Below are positions 12,501 through 22,399 of a stretch of DNA of 64,000 bases, piece after piece. The notes below the pieces were generated by a model that had not been told where the DNA came from, ran no database searches, and worked only from the letters and a program-made list of their open reading frames with translations. Origin of the DNA: Apostichopus japonicus (lineage: Eukaryota > Echinodermata > Holothuroidea > Aspidochirotida > Stichopodidae). The stretch covers positions 29,162,168-29,226,167 of the forward strand of contig NC_092569.1 of assembly GCF_037975245.1 (NCBI RefSeq). Reading direction: 5' to 3'. The translations under genes were made by a program, and so were the position numbers. Position 1 is the first letter of the stretch; every line of letters starts with the position of its first letter.

Positions 12501-15500
12501 ACCTCCAGTTTCCAATGCTCTGATTTTGCTCTCTCTACTGTACATCCTTAAGATGTAATGTCGGAATTTTGTTATTTGTCAATGTTATTAACACATTTCA
12601 GATCCAAAAAGTGTAACAAAAATCAATAAAAGACAATGTGGCAATGGTCTCAAAGAAAGAGGCTCAGGTGAACTTGTAAGCATGAATCCTTCCTTCTTCC
12701 CTTGGATAGGAGACCTCCCGTCACATTGTAAATAGTGATGAAAAAAATAAATATACAAATACAAATACTTAACATCTACATTTACTGTACCTTCCCTGAC
12801 AGTCGAGCCAGTTGTTTCACCACTTGAAGTTTGCTTTGGGGTGGTCTCCACAGGTTTGCTTGAGTACAGATTGGTGGCTATCAGTTGGTCAAAATAAATG
12901 TGAAAGGAAATAAAACACTGATTAAGAGATTTAAAAGTTGTTATTGGAAAGGTTTGAAAGAGCAGGTATATATGTATATATACTAATACAGACATTGAAC
13001 AGTTTTAACCAATTATGCAAAGTTATAAATGGAGAAATAATTTTACATGACACATGTGACATAGCTTAACGAGTAGGTCTTCGTGCATCGTTAATATATG
13101 TAGTTCAAGTGTGCAGGGGTCAGTTGAAAGACTATATGGGTCTTTACCACTGTTAAAGATTAAGTCATAACAGTGGAGTAGGGTTAGGTCATGTCGGTCA
13201 GTCGGGTCACGTCGTCAGTCGGGTCACGTAGGTCAGTGTGGTCATTGTCTGTCAGTTGGGTCACGTCGGTCAGTCGGGGCAGTGAGCAGCTAGCTTAAAG
13301 GATGGCTTAGGTACAGTATTAATGTTGATATGTTGTAGACTATTTAAACATGTATATATTTCTATCAATCAAGGTTGTAATTCTATTTCACAGTGGTAAT
13401 CATCTGAGTCTCATTAATTAAAGTGGCTGGACTAAGTAGTCTAACATGCAGAGACCATTGTTAAGTCAGTTCAGGTCGCGATACAATACAAAAACGTGAT
13501 AAAACACATGTACAATGTTGTGGCCTCTAATAATACGTAGTGAAACTTACAAGGAGTTAGAGTTTGTCATGGCAAAAATGGTGTTTAATAAAGACAACCA
13601 AGGATGCCATGCTGTTTATATCAACACAATTCAGATCCAAAAAGTGTAACAAAACTCATTAAAAGACAATGTGAAAATGGTCTCAAAGAAAGAGGCTCAG
13701 GTGAACTTGTAAGCATGAATCCTTCCTTCTTCCCTTGCATATACCTAACATCTACATTTACTGTACCTTCCCTGACAGTCGAGTCAGTTGTTTCACTACT
13801 TGAAGTTTGCTTTGGGGTGGTCTCCACAGGTTTGCTTGAGGACAGATTGGTAGCTATCAGTAGGTGAAAATAAATGTGAAAGGAAATAAAATACTGATTG
13901 AGAGCTTTAAAAGCTGTTATTGGAAAGGTTTGAAAGAGCAGGTATATATGTATATATATACCAGTACAGACATTGAACAGTTTTAACCAATTATACAAAG
14001 TTATAAATGGAGAAATAATTTTGCATGACACATGTCACCTAGCTTAACGAGGACGTCTTCACGCATCGTTCATATATGCAGTTCAAATGTGCAGGGGTCA
14101 GTTGAAAGACTATATGGGTCTTTATCACAATTGAAGATTAGGTCATAACAGTGGAGTAAGGTTAGATCATGTCGGTCAGTCGGGTCACGTCGTCAGTCGG
14201 GTCACGTAGGTCAGTGTGGTCATTGTCGGTCAGTTGGGTCACGTCGGTCAGTCGGGGCAGTGAGCAGCTAGCTTAAAGGATGGCTTTAGGTACAGAACTA
14301 ATGTTGATATGTTGTACACTATTTAAAAATCTATATATTTCTATCAGTCAAAGTTGTAATTCTATTGCACAGTGTGTACGTATGAAAGATACAACATAAC
14401 ATGATCACAAACGAGTCATATATGTGCTAAAAGTGATGCAAAAGAGAAGCTTCTTTATTTAATGTTACCGCAGCCCCTTTACCCTTTATACCCACATATA
14501 TTGCACGCCTATTTTGCAATGGTAGGTTCATTGGCAATGACGTGACGCTACCGTAATCAACTTGTTCCAAAAGTTGCCTTTCCTTATGCTCAAACCATGT
14601 CTGAAATCACAAAATTGACCAACTACAGATGCCACACAAAATGGCCACCATCACACTGCATACTTCTAATAGATCTTGATATTTTATCAATTCTTAAGAC
14701 AGCAATATCCTGTTCATAATTGCTAGCACAATTTACTGTAGCAAATTATGGTCACCAAAATTTCACTGAATGTTGTACTCAAAGTGGTGCATTAAAGTAT
14801 TCTATATATTTGAACTTTAACCAACTAATAAAAGAAATTGATTAGGATAAACTTTTATAAGCTGAGACTATTACAACACAAGAAAATAGTTAAGGGGAAT
14901 ATCAAAGTATAAGGGCCCTGTGGGTAGGGATGCACCGGATATCCGGTCCGGCCGGACTATCCGGCCGGATAGTGAGCAATTATCCGGTTCCGGTTTTTGA
15001 AAAATATCCGGCCGGATCTTTTTCAAAATTTGGCCTGAAATATTCCTTAAAAAGGTGTTGGTATTAAATCAATGTAAACTATTTCCAAAAATTAATAAAA
15101 ACACTCAAAGTAAGTAAAAAATTTGGTTTAACATGTTTAATTTAATTTTCTCAATGGTCTGACCCAGTTTCTAAAGATCAACCAAAATAATACAACTACT
15201 GTAATAATATAAAACTATATACAACAAATACAGTTTGCAGTGAAATCATTTCTTGCAGACTTCATCAGTTTAATGTTGTGCAGTTAAAATAGACCATTCA
15301 TGTACTTATCAGTCAAAATACTGTTCCATTGAATCTTTACTTTCCCATTATTGTTGGCATTCATGTTTTCTCTGAATTTTATGTGTGAAACAATCTCTTA
15401 TATGGTTAAATACATCTGATTATTTTTTAACAAACATGTGCATTAGGACCTTAGGAGGTCAAAACAATGGATCTTTTTGTGGACCACTACAGTCCATTTC

Positions 15501-18500
15501 CTGTCAAGAAAGCTGTCAATTGTTACTCCTTGTCTGTGGTCATGGCAAAATGCAATGTAATCTTGGCAATTTTATAAATAGATGAAGCAATGGACTAGAA
15601 GAGTTTCCACCAAATGGGGTGCCAGTTACAGAAAAAAACAGTATCTAATTTTCTCACAGAAAGAGATACAGTATCTCTTGTCACCATGAAAGTTCCTAAA
15701 AGTTCATGGTAAACCTAAATCATTAAGTGTTCTAATGAACATTCAATTCCATTTTAAAGGATAGATAAAAGATAGATAAGAAGTTTCTTCCACTTCTGGA
15801 AAAATACAATGCTTTTTTCTTTCCTTTTACAGAAAATATTGCAATGTAAAAATTTGTTACCAAATAATGAATAATAAAAGACAATTCTAATTGCAGATAG
15901 AAGTGTTATTACGAAAATTAAATAATCTTTTTATTCAGTATATATAAAGTATGAGATTTGTGAAATGTAGCTTCCCGTTTTAAAACAAACTTCATAGGTA
16001 GTTTGCAGTATTATACTGTATCAAGCTTGTCAACAATTATATTGTAGTTATTTTATTAAGGAATGTAGATTACACAACCTCAATGCATATTTAATCTCAT
16101 AAATGGGGTCTTAATTTCACCTTCTTTATAATATGCGTATACCTCTCCTAAGATTTGCTCCTTGTTTCATACTTCTACTTCTTCTTAATGATTTTCTTTT
16201 GTGTACTGTAATGAAAAAATCCGGTACCGGCCGGATTTTATCAGGCCGGATTTCATGTACTATCCGGCAAAATCCGGTTCCGGCCGGATCCAAAAATTTG
16301 GATCCGGTGCATCCCTACCTGTGGGGGTAAGTGTTGAGTCATTAGTATTTAACTCATCCAGTGATGGTTGCTCATTGTTGTATTCTAAATACAAGACATA
16401 TCCATAAGATTGCCGTGGAATCTTGAGTTTGTTTTGCCGAAAATATAAAACATAGCCGACAACTTCAGATGGTTAATTAATTATGAAAATTAGTAGTTAG
16501 AGATGAAGAACATAATGTGATTGTATATAAAACAAGAATATATTTTAATTTTATTATCTTATTTGTGTCATTAAAACAAAATAAATTGTTTCATAACTGA
16601 GTCTAACCCTGCAAATATAATGAATTCAACAAAACAATATATTTGTATCTTATTAGATGTTTGTGATATTTGAAATAATGTTATGGGAACTTTTAAAATA
16701 AATATAACATTTTGTTGTTGTTGGCTTTTTCTTATATCACTGGTTAAAAATTAGAAGTTCATAATGGGCACACCATACAGTATATTTGACATTGCTTTTC
16801 CATAAAGACGACATAAAATTGATTAAATAACCCTCGAACCGCCTCAATTAAAAAATCCTTTCACAATCTTACCGGTATTAATGTCAATGACTGTACAGTC
16901 CCTATCAAAGTCCTCCATGCAACATCAAATGTAAACGCATAAAGCACTACATGTTGTTAGCTTACGTGGTAGCTAGCTGGCATTGCATGTAACATTGGTT
17001 CAGATAATGTGAACAAAATATGATACTAATATCATTTAACCTGACTGCAGAAACTGGCTGAAGGTCCCGAAAAATATAAAAAGATTAGTGTAATGCGCAA
17101 GGAGAGTGGGGGGGGGCAGCAACGGGAACGCCCAATCACCATCAGATGTTATGTCGTCTGAGGATGGTCTAAGGAGTTAAACCCCTTTCCTTTATAGTGT
17201 TATAGTTCGCAAATTTTGAAATTTTTCAAACGCTTCAATTGTAACATACTTACATACTATATGTGTATGTAAATTAAATTAACACATTTGTGTATTATTC
17301 TATCTTTCAGTGGGTGGGTGGTGGGACTGGGGGAGGGGGGGTGCTTATATCCTTGATTTTATTAGGGGATGAATTTTATGTGTAACGCCCCTGACGAGGT
17401 CACCATGCCCTGACCTCAGTCGAGGATTATGACATTTTTGTTCGAGAAAGAATAAAACGACGCCTCCGGGCTGAGGGGATGGCCTTCAATAAAACGTCAA
17501 GCTCTTCCTAAATCGGTAACAGAATCCAACCCCCCCCCCCACCAACTTCCATATCCTGCGCACGCCACTCTAGTGGATTCTTCCTAAACTGTAACGGTTA
17601 GTGTATAGATTTAGTTTACTGCCTCGTTGTTGAACTCACCTTCTTTTGTAACATGGCCATTTGGTTTCGGTGCTGCCCCTGGGCATGGACCAGGATTGTA
17701 ACGCGCAGCTGTTGAACAAGAATCACATGAAACATTACAGGAATAGTTACGATAAATTTATCAACAAGTTTCATTTATATTTATATTTTATATTTTACAA
17801 GCGGGAAATTGTTCTAATTCTTTTTTAAATGTGTATCATTCATGTAATCGTTTTAAATTATTGAATCAAAATAAAGAAAACTTCAAACAAAAATGAGTTT
17901 CTTGTATGCTATGACAACGGAGAACTAAAGCAAATAATGTTAAATGACGTTTTCAGCATTGGCGTAGGAAGGTACTTTTGAGTGGGGGGGGGGGCTGAAG
18001 ACTGATGGCCGGCCTGGGGGAGGGTCTAAGGGGAGGGGGTGTCCCCCTCCCCTTTGGAAATCTTTTGCATTTCCAAGGTGGCCGCAGATGCAATTTGGTG
18101 CAATATAGCACACTTCAACACCCACTCCATTTTGTAAATATTTTGCATTTTCACCTGGTCTTAGATGCAATTTGGTGCTCCAAATGAGATTTTTTTCTCA
18201 TTTGGAAATGAAAAAAGGGTTTTCTGACTTGCGAAGCGGGAGGCGGAATGATACTTCAGCCCCTATATTTTTCACAGTATTGAGATGAATCACCTTGAAG
18301 TACAGTACAATACCCAGGCTCAAAACACATGGAACATCAAAACAGGCAAAATCGTTTTCTTGTATAAAAATCCCAAACTTTGAGGATTTTTCATTTCAAA
18401 ATATGGCAAAACACCCTCCTGATTTTTTTTGTACAAACAGGGTGGTACTATATCTCTTCCAGAAAAAATTTATCAATTTTTTTCAATTTGAAGCGTTTTG

Positions 18501-21500
18501 AGTTATTTGCCGTCAAAAGACGACCTCTTTTGTACATCGGAGCAACTTAACAACTTCAAAATTAATATTGAATTAATATTGAGAAGAGCTAGAACCCTAA
18601 AATTTGTTTAGGTGTAAGACCTTTATACTTATAATTAAAGTATAAAACCCTGACAGCTCTAACATGTTTACTTTGGAAAAAAAATTGGCATCAAAACCGC
18701 TACCTCATGATGAATAGCAACTTTAGAGTTGCACAACTTGCAAACATATTATAGGAAAGCATTGTAATCATTATTTTGTAATGTTTGTACTAGACATAAT
18801 AATCTCTGAAAGAATCAAGTACCCTAAAGCAATGGTTTAGGAGCAATTCATCACTAAAAATAGCACATTTTTTAGTGAAAAGTACAAAAATCGAATATTT
18901 TGACACTTTTAAGTTGACGTAACTCCACAAGACAATATATCTGTAGCCTTCTTTTTTATCTGTTCTATGGGATAGACTCTATAAGTATCTGTAATAGAAA
19001 GTTGGTGGAATGTTTAATTGCTGAGAAATGAGACCTCAAAAGTCAAGAAAATGCCAAATTGCCATGGCGGCGACAAATTGCAGAATTTCAAAGTGTGATA
19101 AATCTGCCAATTGTAAAGCAATGCAACTGACATTTTCAGAATATGCTTATTTCATGGTGGTCCAATGATACAAAAAAATGGGAATTTTTGGAGAGGGTGC
19201 AGCAACAGCCATCCGTGATTTGACACGGAATGACCCTTTTGTCTGTGGAAGCAAGGCCCCAGACCCGCATTCATATAGGATTCGACTTCAGTGACCCTAA
19301 AGTATATACTCCCCCTCCCTGTTTAAAATCATTCATAAGACTCCGGCCCATTGAACAAAAGTTCAGCCAACATTATTAATTTTATAAGTCTGGGAAACGC
19401 CTTTTAGATATATCATGGAGGTACCTCCATTGATATATCTACATAGACATAAATCCCGAGTCTAATTGCAAATACGCCTCGTTATGCACCATTTGAAGCT
19501 TATATAAGGCTTATTTTGGTTTGGGGGTGGGGTCTGGGGAAGAAAATAACCCAAGGCTCCTTCAAAGGAGCTATGCTATCTCCCATCTGCATTGTGGCTC
19601 TGATATGCCTCCTAGGAGAACGAAAAAGTCATGAAATAAACAGTTTCCAGAATCTCTATTGTTTATAGGCCTCGCCTATAGAATTGTAACACAAATAATA
19701 TTGCCTATACCAGGGGCTGTCAATTATTCTGGGAGGCAACCTTCCAAAGTTTTGTCAAAGTCGGGGAACAAATAACAAATACAAAGTTGTCGCTATTTGT
19801 TTGACAACTGCCCCTCCATATGTGTGTAGGAATTATGTTTGTTCGCAATTCGCTGAGGGTAGGCTTGCACTGTAAACCGGTTTTAGTAACGAAACCGGTT
19901 TTTGCCGACCGAATTTCGGTATTATTTGTTATTTTAAGGAAGCCGAAAATCCAAGAAAACAAAAACGAAATGTTTAATTGCAAACACTGGAAAAAAGAAC
20001 AAGTTAAAGTTTCCATCCATCATTTGTTGACTTTGGTTTCTCCTATTTAGTGATCTTCTTGCAATATGAAAGTAAATTGCAACAAGCGAAAGCTTTTCTG
20101 CTAGACGACATTGGCAACTACGATTGGCACACGCCATATACCAGTGTTTGGGTGTGGATAGCTAGGCCTAACATTAGGCTGTGCAGCCCTTATATGCGTG
20201 AATCATTTAGGTGACCTTGTAGTATTGAACTGGCCTTGGTTGCCAACGTTAGTAGTTGTGAGAGGTACACACTCAAATGACGAGATGCAGTTGAAAATAA
20301 ATTGTTATATCCAACGTGTTTGTCCTCTTTGTGTTGTTCTTATTATTTTACTTCAATTTAACAGTAAAGGATATGAAGAAAATCTTTTCAAACACATTGA
20401 GCACAGTTCGTGTTCAAAAAATGATCGTTAAAACTTGAAAGGTACATAGCGCAATCCACAATACAATACGACATGTACAGCCGCGCACGCAACTGGCCGG
20501 CTCAGAACACAGGCCTAGCAGTGAGAAAACATTTGAGCAGGGCTCTGTTAGTTGAACAACAAAGATGCAAAAAGTAACATTAGACCAATCACAGTCTATT
20601 ATTCACAAGATACACCTGGCGTCAGGCAGGCTTGAGCCAAGGAATACTCAAGGAGTTAAAATGTTGCATATATGGCTGGAAATTACAGATGTTGCTGTTG
20701 GACAAATTTTCTTTGTACGCTAATAGATTTTATTTTCTTTGCAAATTTCCTTTCACTATTTCTTATCAATTATCGCTAGACAATGCGACTCTCAGTTGGT
20801 TGTTCGTTTACGTTGATGAACACGTGTTTCCCATTTAACGTAAACAATTTATAATCTTTGCCCACCTATAATCCCCGCTTTTGCCAGCAATATATTTCAA
20901 CTTGTACTTGAAAGTGTAGACGTCAAATTCTCTTCACTCCTTGAAGAGAACTTTATTTTACCGCCAAGACACCACCCGCGAACATGGCTAGAGCCTCGTG
21001 CAATTGGTACCTTCGAACACTTTGTCAGCCACTACTGAATTTATTGGACAAATCATATTGTAAAGATTTTTTTTTACGATCTCCAATAAGTCATAATGGG
21101 GTTTACGCTCGGCCCTAATCTCCGAAAATATAACATCTTAATAGCGTGAATATGGGGGTAGAGCAATTGATTTTCTCGGGAGGGGTATTACATTAACATC
21201 TACGTTTAGGAAGATTCTCCATCTGGGCAAAATTTGTTATCTATTAATTCCAACGAATTCATTAGCAGTTTAAACAGTAAGCAACCGACCGAGCAAACCC
21301 TTCCTTAGTTAACAGAAATTCTTAGACGAATGTAAGTAAATAGTTAATGTCATTATCAGAGTAGTTTTCTCGGGTGATCGGGTTGAGCCGTGAGTTTTTT
21401 TCTGAACACAAACTTGAAATTCGTAAATTCGAAAAAACACAAGACAAACGATAATTGCACGTGATGTTAAAACTTTAAGAAAGAATTTCACTAACACATT

Positions 21501-22346
21501 TCTTTTCGACATTTTTACTTTTAAGTTAAGTTAACGTGGGTAATAAAAGAGAGTCATGAAGACAGTAACGTTTCTTGAATCTATTCTCCTTATTTTTTAC
21601 CCGTTACTGCGAACGAACTAGACTTTTACAGCAGTGTTGATATAGCTTCGAAAATACGCACACCTCCGTCAGAGATTTGATGTTTTCAATGAAATTCGGG
21701 AAGGGGAAAAAAACCGGTTTTTGAGCCAGAATCTGTTTTTTGCAAGAAAAAAAAAGACGGTTTGGGGTTTTCACGAAACCGTGCAAGCTTAGTTGGGGGA
21801 CTCTTCGATGAGCAATATCGAGTGAAACGAGTAAATATAATGACCCAAGCCTAGACCTATAGCTACCTTAAGTCGGATCGAACAACATAAATGTGTTTTT
21901 GGAGGGGGCGGGAGGGGGGGGGGGGCTGGCAACGCTGGCTTATAGTCCTGCAGTCCAATTGTGCTGGAAATATAGCATATAACATTTCACCTTAGCTCTT
22001 ATACGAACATAACTGGTATGACCTTGGGATCGTTGAAGGGAACTCCGTCATGTGGGAGATCTGGAGGTCCATCCCCAGAAGAAGAAAAGATAAATGTGAC
22101 GTTATGCATTTCTGAGGTAATCACTTGTAGGCTTTAAATTATGTATACCATTATGTCGACATGGTTGTTCCCAGAACACTATTACTGTTGTTCACTCATG
22201 GGCACTTAATGTATATCATTGTTAAAAAGGTACATTTTAGTAAAACTAAGCCTACCTTGAGACCTTCCTCCAAGAAGCAGAATGACAGCAATCAGAAGAT
22301 GAATAAGAAAAGGTGATCGACACTGCTTTAATCCTCCTTTCTCCAT
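250..22346 (-). CDS. Secreted fibrinogen-related domain (FReD) protein, copy 1, eight exons
   Basis: Predicted secreted lectin-like protein with a C-terminal fibrinogen domain; such proteins bind acetylated or glycan ligands and often act in invertebrate immunity (family knowledge). Exons in transcript order: 22346-22256, 17708-17640, 13853-13767, 12877-12791, 6751-6690, 5944-5816, 4452-4188, 518-250. All junctions are AG/GT and phases match (1,1,1,1,0,0,1); lengths sum to 1059 nt, giving 352 aa plus stop. Layout: signal peptide (about residues 1-31), Pro/Cys linker (31-53), two Thr/Ser-rich linkers (54-111), short linker (112-132), FReD (about 134-352). FReD hallmarks seen: KDCLDVF, GGGWTV, QRRVDGS, EYWLGN, FDRDND (calcium loop), NCA..HGAWWY, and C-terminal KIRPV. 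The paralogue lies at 53.6-63.2 kb. Resemblance to sea cucumber fibrinogen-like protein A is from memory. Introns are unusually repeat-laden. No TATA box or polyadenylation signal was identified. Confidence 0.88.
1871..3410. repeat. 54-bp minisatellite (about 28.5 units) in FReD copy 1 last intron
   Basis: The unit begins CTCTGTGACAGTCTACATCA, is 54 bp long and continues with CAC..ACACAGCAGG. Because 54 is divisible by 3, several frames stay open and mimic long ORFs (an 18-residue repeat with CDSLHH); these are not genes. There is higher-order structure: a variant unit with TTGATGCTTAATCAATGTGA recurs at 2183, 2453 (+270) and, in modified form, 2831 (+378), i.e. 5 and 7 units. Copy 2 has only 4-5 degenerate units at about 55173-55415. 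Confidence 0.9.
3411..4187. other. Intron sequence of FReD copy 1 with a short palindromic repeat-family end
   Basis: No exon is seen. It contains a CA-rich stretch and, near 4046-4073, a palindrome-like GGTTCC...AGCAAGGAACC also present at 55970-55998 and related to sequence at 33408-33434. It looks like the end of a dispersed repeat. Confidence 0.4.
4188..4452 (-). CDS. FReD copy 1 exon 7: central FReD (B subdomain)
   Basis: 265 nt, phase 0 in and phase 1 out. It opens VLQRRVDGSVDFYRNWTSYK and contains the family signature EYWLGNDKLYYLTNQGDYQL and HGAPYYAKFDLFRI. The acceptor is TATACAG and the donor GTTTGT. NWT is a sequon that copy 2 lacks (NWQ). About 12 of 88 residues differ from copy 2. 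Confidence 0.9.
4453..5425. other. Intron sequence of FReD copy 1, no further feature seen
   Basis: AT-rich intron with a close match to 56370-57420. The short open frames here are on both strands and are not conserved as codons between the copies. Confidence 0.5.
5427..5815. repeat. ~77-bp minisatellite carrying duplicated exon end and splice donor (copy 1)
   Basis: On the minus strand each unit contains ATGACTGACGGAGGAGGATG followed by GACGGTAAGTC, i.e. the last codons of FReD exon 6 (MTDGGGWT) plus its 5' splice site, then a TATA-rich spacer. GTCC marks occur at 5437, 5514, 5590, 5667, 5744 and the real exon at 5817 (steps 77, 76, 77, 77, 73). The GTAAG is intact at 5514, 5590 and 5744 and is mutated at 5437 and 5667. 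Copy 2 has two extra units. Confidence 0.85.
5816..5944 (-). CDS. FReD copy 1 exon 6: N-terminal FReD (A subdomain)
   Basis: 129 nt, phase 0-0. It starts MKDCLDVFNAGNTTDGIYTI and ends CNMTDGGGWT. It contains the first conserved Cys pair of the FReD and two N-glycosylation sequons (NTT and NMT). The donor is GTAAGT. The last ~27 nt of this exon with its donor are repeated five times in the downstream intron. Only about three bases differ from copy 2, one of them changing an amino acid (Gly/Ser). Confidence 0.9.
5945..6689. other. Intron of FReD copy 1 between exons 5 and 6
   Basis: Plain AT-rich intron sequence, collinear with 57720-58475 of copy 2; nothing further recognised. Confidence 0.5.
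6690..6751 (-). CDS. FReD copy 1 exon 5: short linker before the FReD
   Basis: A 62-nt exon, phase 1 in and phase 0 out, encoding ASESVQTTPMETTTGDDPSIV. The acceptor is CGATAG and the donor GTGAGA. The VQTTPMETT part resembles the Thr-rich repeats and may be a diverged member of that exon family. Copy 2 counterpart: 58537-58476. Confidence 0.8.
7045..7290. repeat. Subterminal palindromic repeats CCGGATCAAATTTGATCCGG
   Basis: Repeated CCGGATCAAA..TTGATCCGG palindromes with GGATCCCAGGGGCACCGACC spacers. A ~115-bp pattern is present about twice. The corresponding right-end region (11395-11500) has looser CCGGGTCA/CCGGGAATGG versions. This fits binding sites for a transposase near the ends. Confidence 0.7.
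8857..9053. repeat. CAC/CAT/CAA trinucleotide microsatellite
   Basis: A nearly pure run of CAC, CAT and CAA triplets. It yields polyHis, polyVal/Met and Gly/Asp open frames on the two strands, which are compositional artefacts. It lies inside the 4.5-kb element. Confidence 0.9.
9519..11234 (-). CDS. Candidate three-exon gene inside the TIR element (91 aa, SAM-like N-terminus)
   Basis: Three segments join in phase: 11234-11171 (MDLVEAKLLQWGLEKYVKNF then K, donor GTGAGT), 9870-9730 (acceptor GGCACAG; RHEATGYPENRLRYVRRKDQ, Lys-rich, donor GTAAAT), 9589-9519 (acceptor TTCACAG; DDAEECVLSAMVTCLETGVS, stop). Phases are 1 and 1; the total is 276 nt, 91 aa plus stop. The first exon resembles the opening helix of a SAM domain, but the rest of that domain is absent. 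The gene begins about 280 bp inside the right terminus and reads inward, as an element-borne gene would. An overlapping frame at 9376-9576 could instead represent another exon form. The function is not recognised. Confidence 0.4.
11515..12773. other. Intron sequence of FReD copy 1 (collinear with 58756-60015)
   Basis: No exon is recognised. It contains the start of the duplicated block (from ~12600) that includes the Thr/Ser linker exon. The open frames reported here read intron sequence and are disrupted in copy 2. Confidence 0.45.
12791..12877 (-). CDS. FReD copy 1 exon 4: Thr/Ser-rich linker, repeat unit 2
   Basis: An 87-nt phase 1-1 exon beginning ATNLYSSKPVETTPKQTSSG and ending TTGSTVRE, followed by donor GTACAG. 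It is nearly identical to exon 3; flanking intron sequence is duplicated with it (12.6-13.5 kb versus 13.6-14.4 kb). The duplication is present in both gene copies, so it predates the gene duplication. Confidence 0.75.
13767..13853 (-). CDS. FReD copy 1 exon 3: Thr/Ser-rich linker, repeat unit 1
   Basis: An 87-nt phase 1-1 exon (29 codons) starting ATNLSSSKPVETTPKQTSSS and ending STVRE. The acceptor is GATAG and the donor GTACAG. The many Thr/Ser/Pro residues suggest an O-glycosylated stalk (inference). It is a tandem duplicate of the exon at 12877-12791. Reading continues past the GTACAG donor to a stop in the intron, so the donor choice rests on phase consistency and on all four copies of the exon in the window sharing the site. 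Confidence 0.75.
14925..16317. mobile_element. Non-autonomous hAT element, 1393 bp, 8-bp TSD CCTGTGGG
   Basis: Ends TAGGGATGCACCGG and CCGGTGCATCCCTA are perfect terminal inverted repeats. CCTGTGGG flanks both sides (14917-14924 and 16318-16325). Subterminal regions are rich in CCGGCCGGA. The interior is AT-rich without a transposase. Copy 2 has the unoccupied site (GGGCCCTGCGTGGGTTAGTG near 61743). An 8-bp TSD and TAGGG termini are hallmarks of the hAT superfamily. Confidence 0.9.
16326..17639. other. Intron of FReD copy 1 after the hAT insertion
   Basis: AT-rich intron collinear with 61755-63099. It contains G-runs near 17108, 17325-17341 and a C-run at 17530 that differ in length between the copies. 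No gene is seen. Confidence 0.45.
17640..17708 (-). CDS. FReD copy 1 exon 2: Pro/Gly/Cys linker
   Basis: A 69-nt symmetric phase 1-1 exon preceded by a pyrimidine-rich AACAG acceptor and followed by GTGAGT. It encodes ARYNPGPCPGAAPKPNGH followed by VTKE. The single cysteine in GPCPG is free in the monomer model and could link subunits (inference). The counterpart in copy 2 is at 63165-63100, three nucleotides shorter and still in frame. Confidence 0.75.
17957..18272. mobile_element. 3'-truncated MITE of the CAGTGGCGTAGGAA family
   Basis: Starts CATTGGCGTAGGAAGG and follows the complete element at 40673-41045 through the G-run, CCCCCTCCCCTTTGGAA and GATGCAATTTGGTGC motifs, then loses similarity near TTTTTCAC. 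It marks the point where similarity between the two FReD duplicates ends on the copy 1 side. Confidence 0.75.
18273..19851. other. FReD copy 1 first intron, unannotated stretch
   Basis: AT-rich, with many stops in every frame. The short open frames here do not resemble any protein I recognise. No copy 2 counterpart is in the window. Confidence 0.4.
19860..21791. mobile_element. hAT-like non-autonomous element (TAGGCTTGCAC ends)
   Basis: The left end TAGGCTTGCACTGTAAACCG and the right end read in reverse TAAGCTTGCACGGTTTCGTG share an 11-bp core. Both subterminal regions carry AAACCGGTTTTT. Flanking 8-mers GCTGAGGG (19852) and GTTGGGGG (21792) are an imperfect 8-bp TSD. There is no transposase frame inside its ~1.93 kb. 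It lies in the first intron of FReD copy 1. Confidence 0.65.
22256..22346 (-). CDS. FReD copy 1 exon 1: start codon and signal peptide
   Basis: Begins with MEKGGLKQCRSPF, followed by a hydrophobic run (LIHLLIAVILLLGG) and RSQ: an N-region and core typical of a secretory signal, about 30 residues. It ends CAAG|GTAGGC, a phase-1 donor that fits the next exon. The start is the first ATG of this frame; the sequence upstream is AT-rich with no obvious alternative. The equivalent exon of copy 2 is not inside this window. Confidence 0.8.
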
Positions 22347-22399
22347 TTTGAACAAATCCAGAGGCGGAAAGGGAAAAACAATCTAAGTTTATCAAATGT

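Larger units (their letters stand above)
12600..14420. repeat. ~1-kb tandem duplication containing the Thr/Ser linker exon
   Basis: Sequence starting GATCCAAAAAGTGTAACAAA at about 12601 recurs at about 13633, and both units carry an 87-nt exon and GGTCAGTCGGGTCACGTC mini-repeats (13170-13280 and 14150-14265). The same duplication occurs in copy 2 at 59846 and 60869, where the second unit is shortened after its exon. Confidence 0.8.

Noticed and set aside
12588-14031. Single open frames of 135-136 codons covering the Thr/Ser exon plus flanks
   Set aside because: They read through the acceptor and donor into intron; only the 87-nt core is conserved in phase in all four copies.
22040-22080. Possible extra FReD exon on the minus strand (DLPHDGVPFNDPK between CCAG and GTCATA)
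   Set aside because: Its length is not a multiple of three, so it breaks the phase 1-1 chain; exon 1 joins directly to 17708 in phase.
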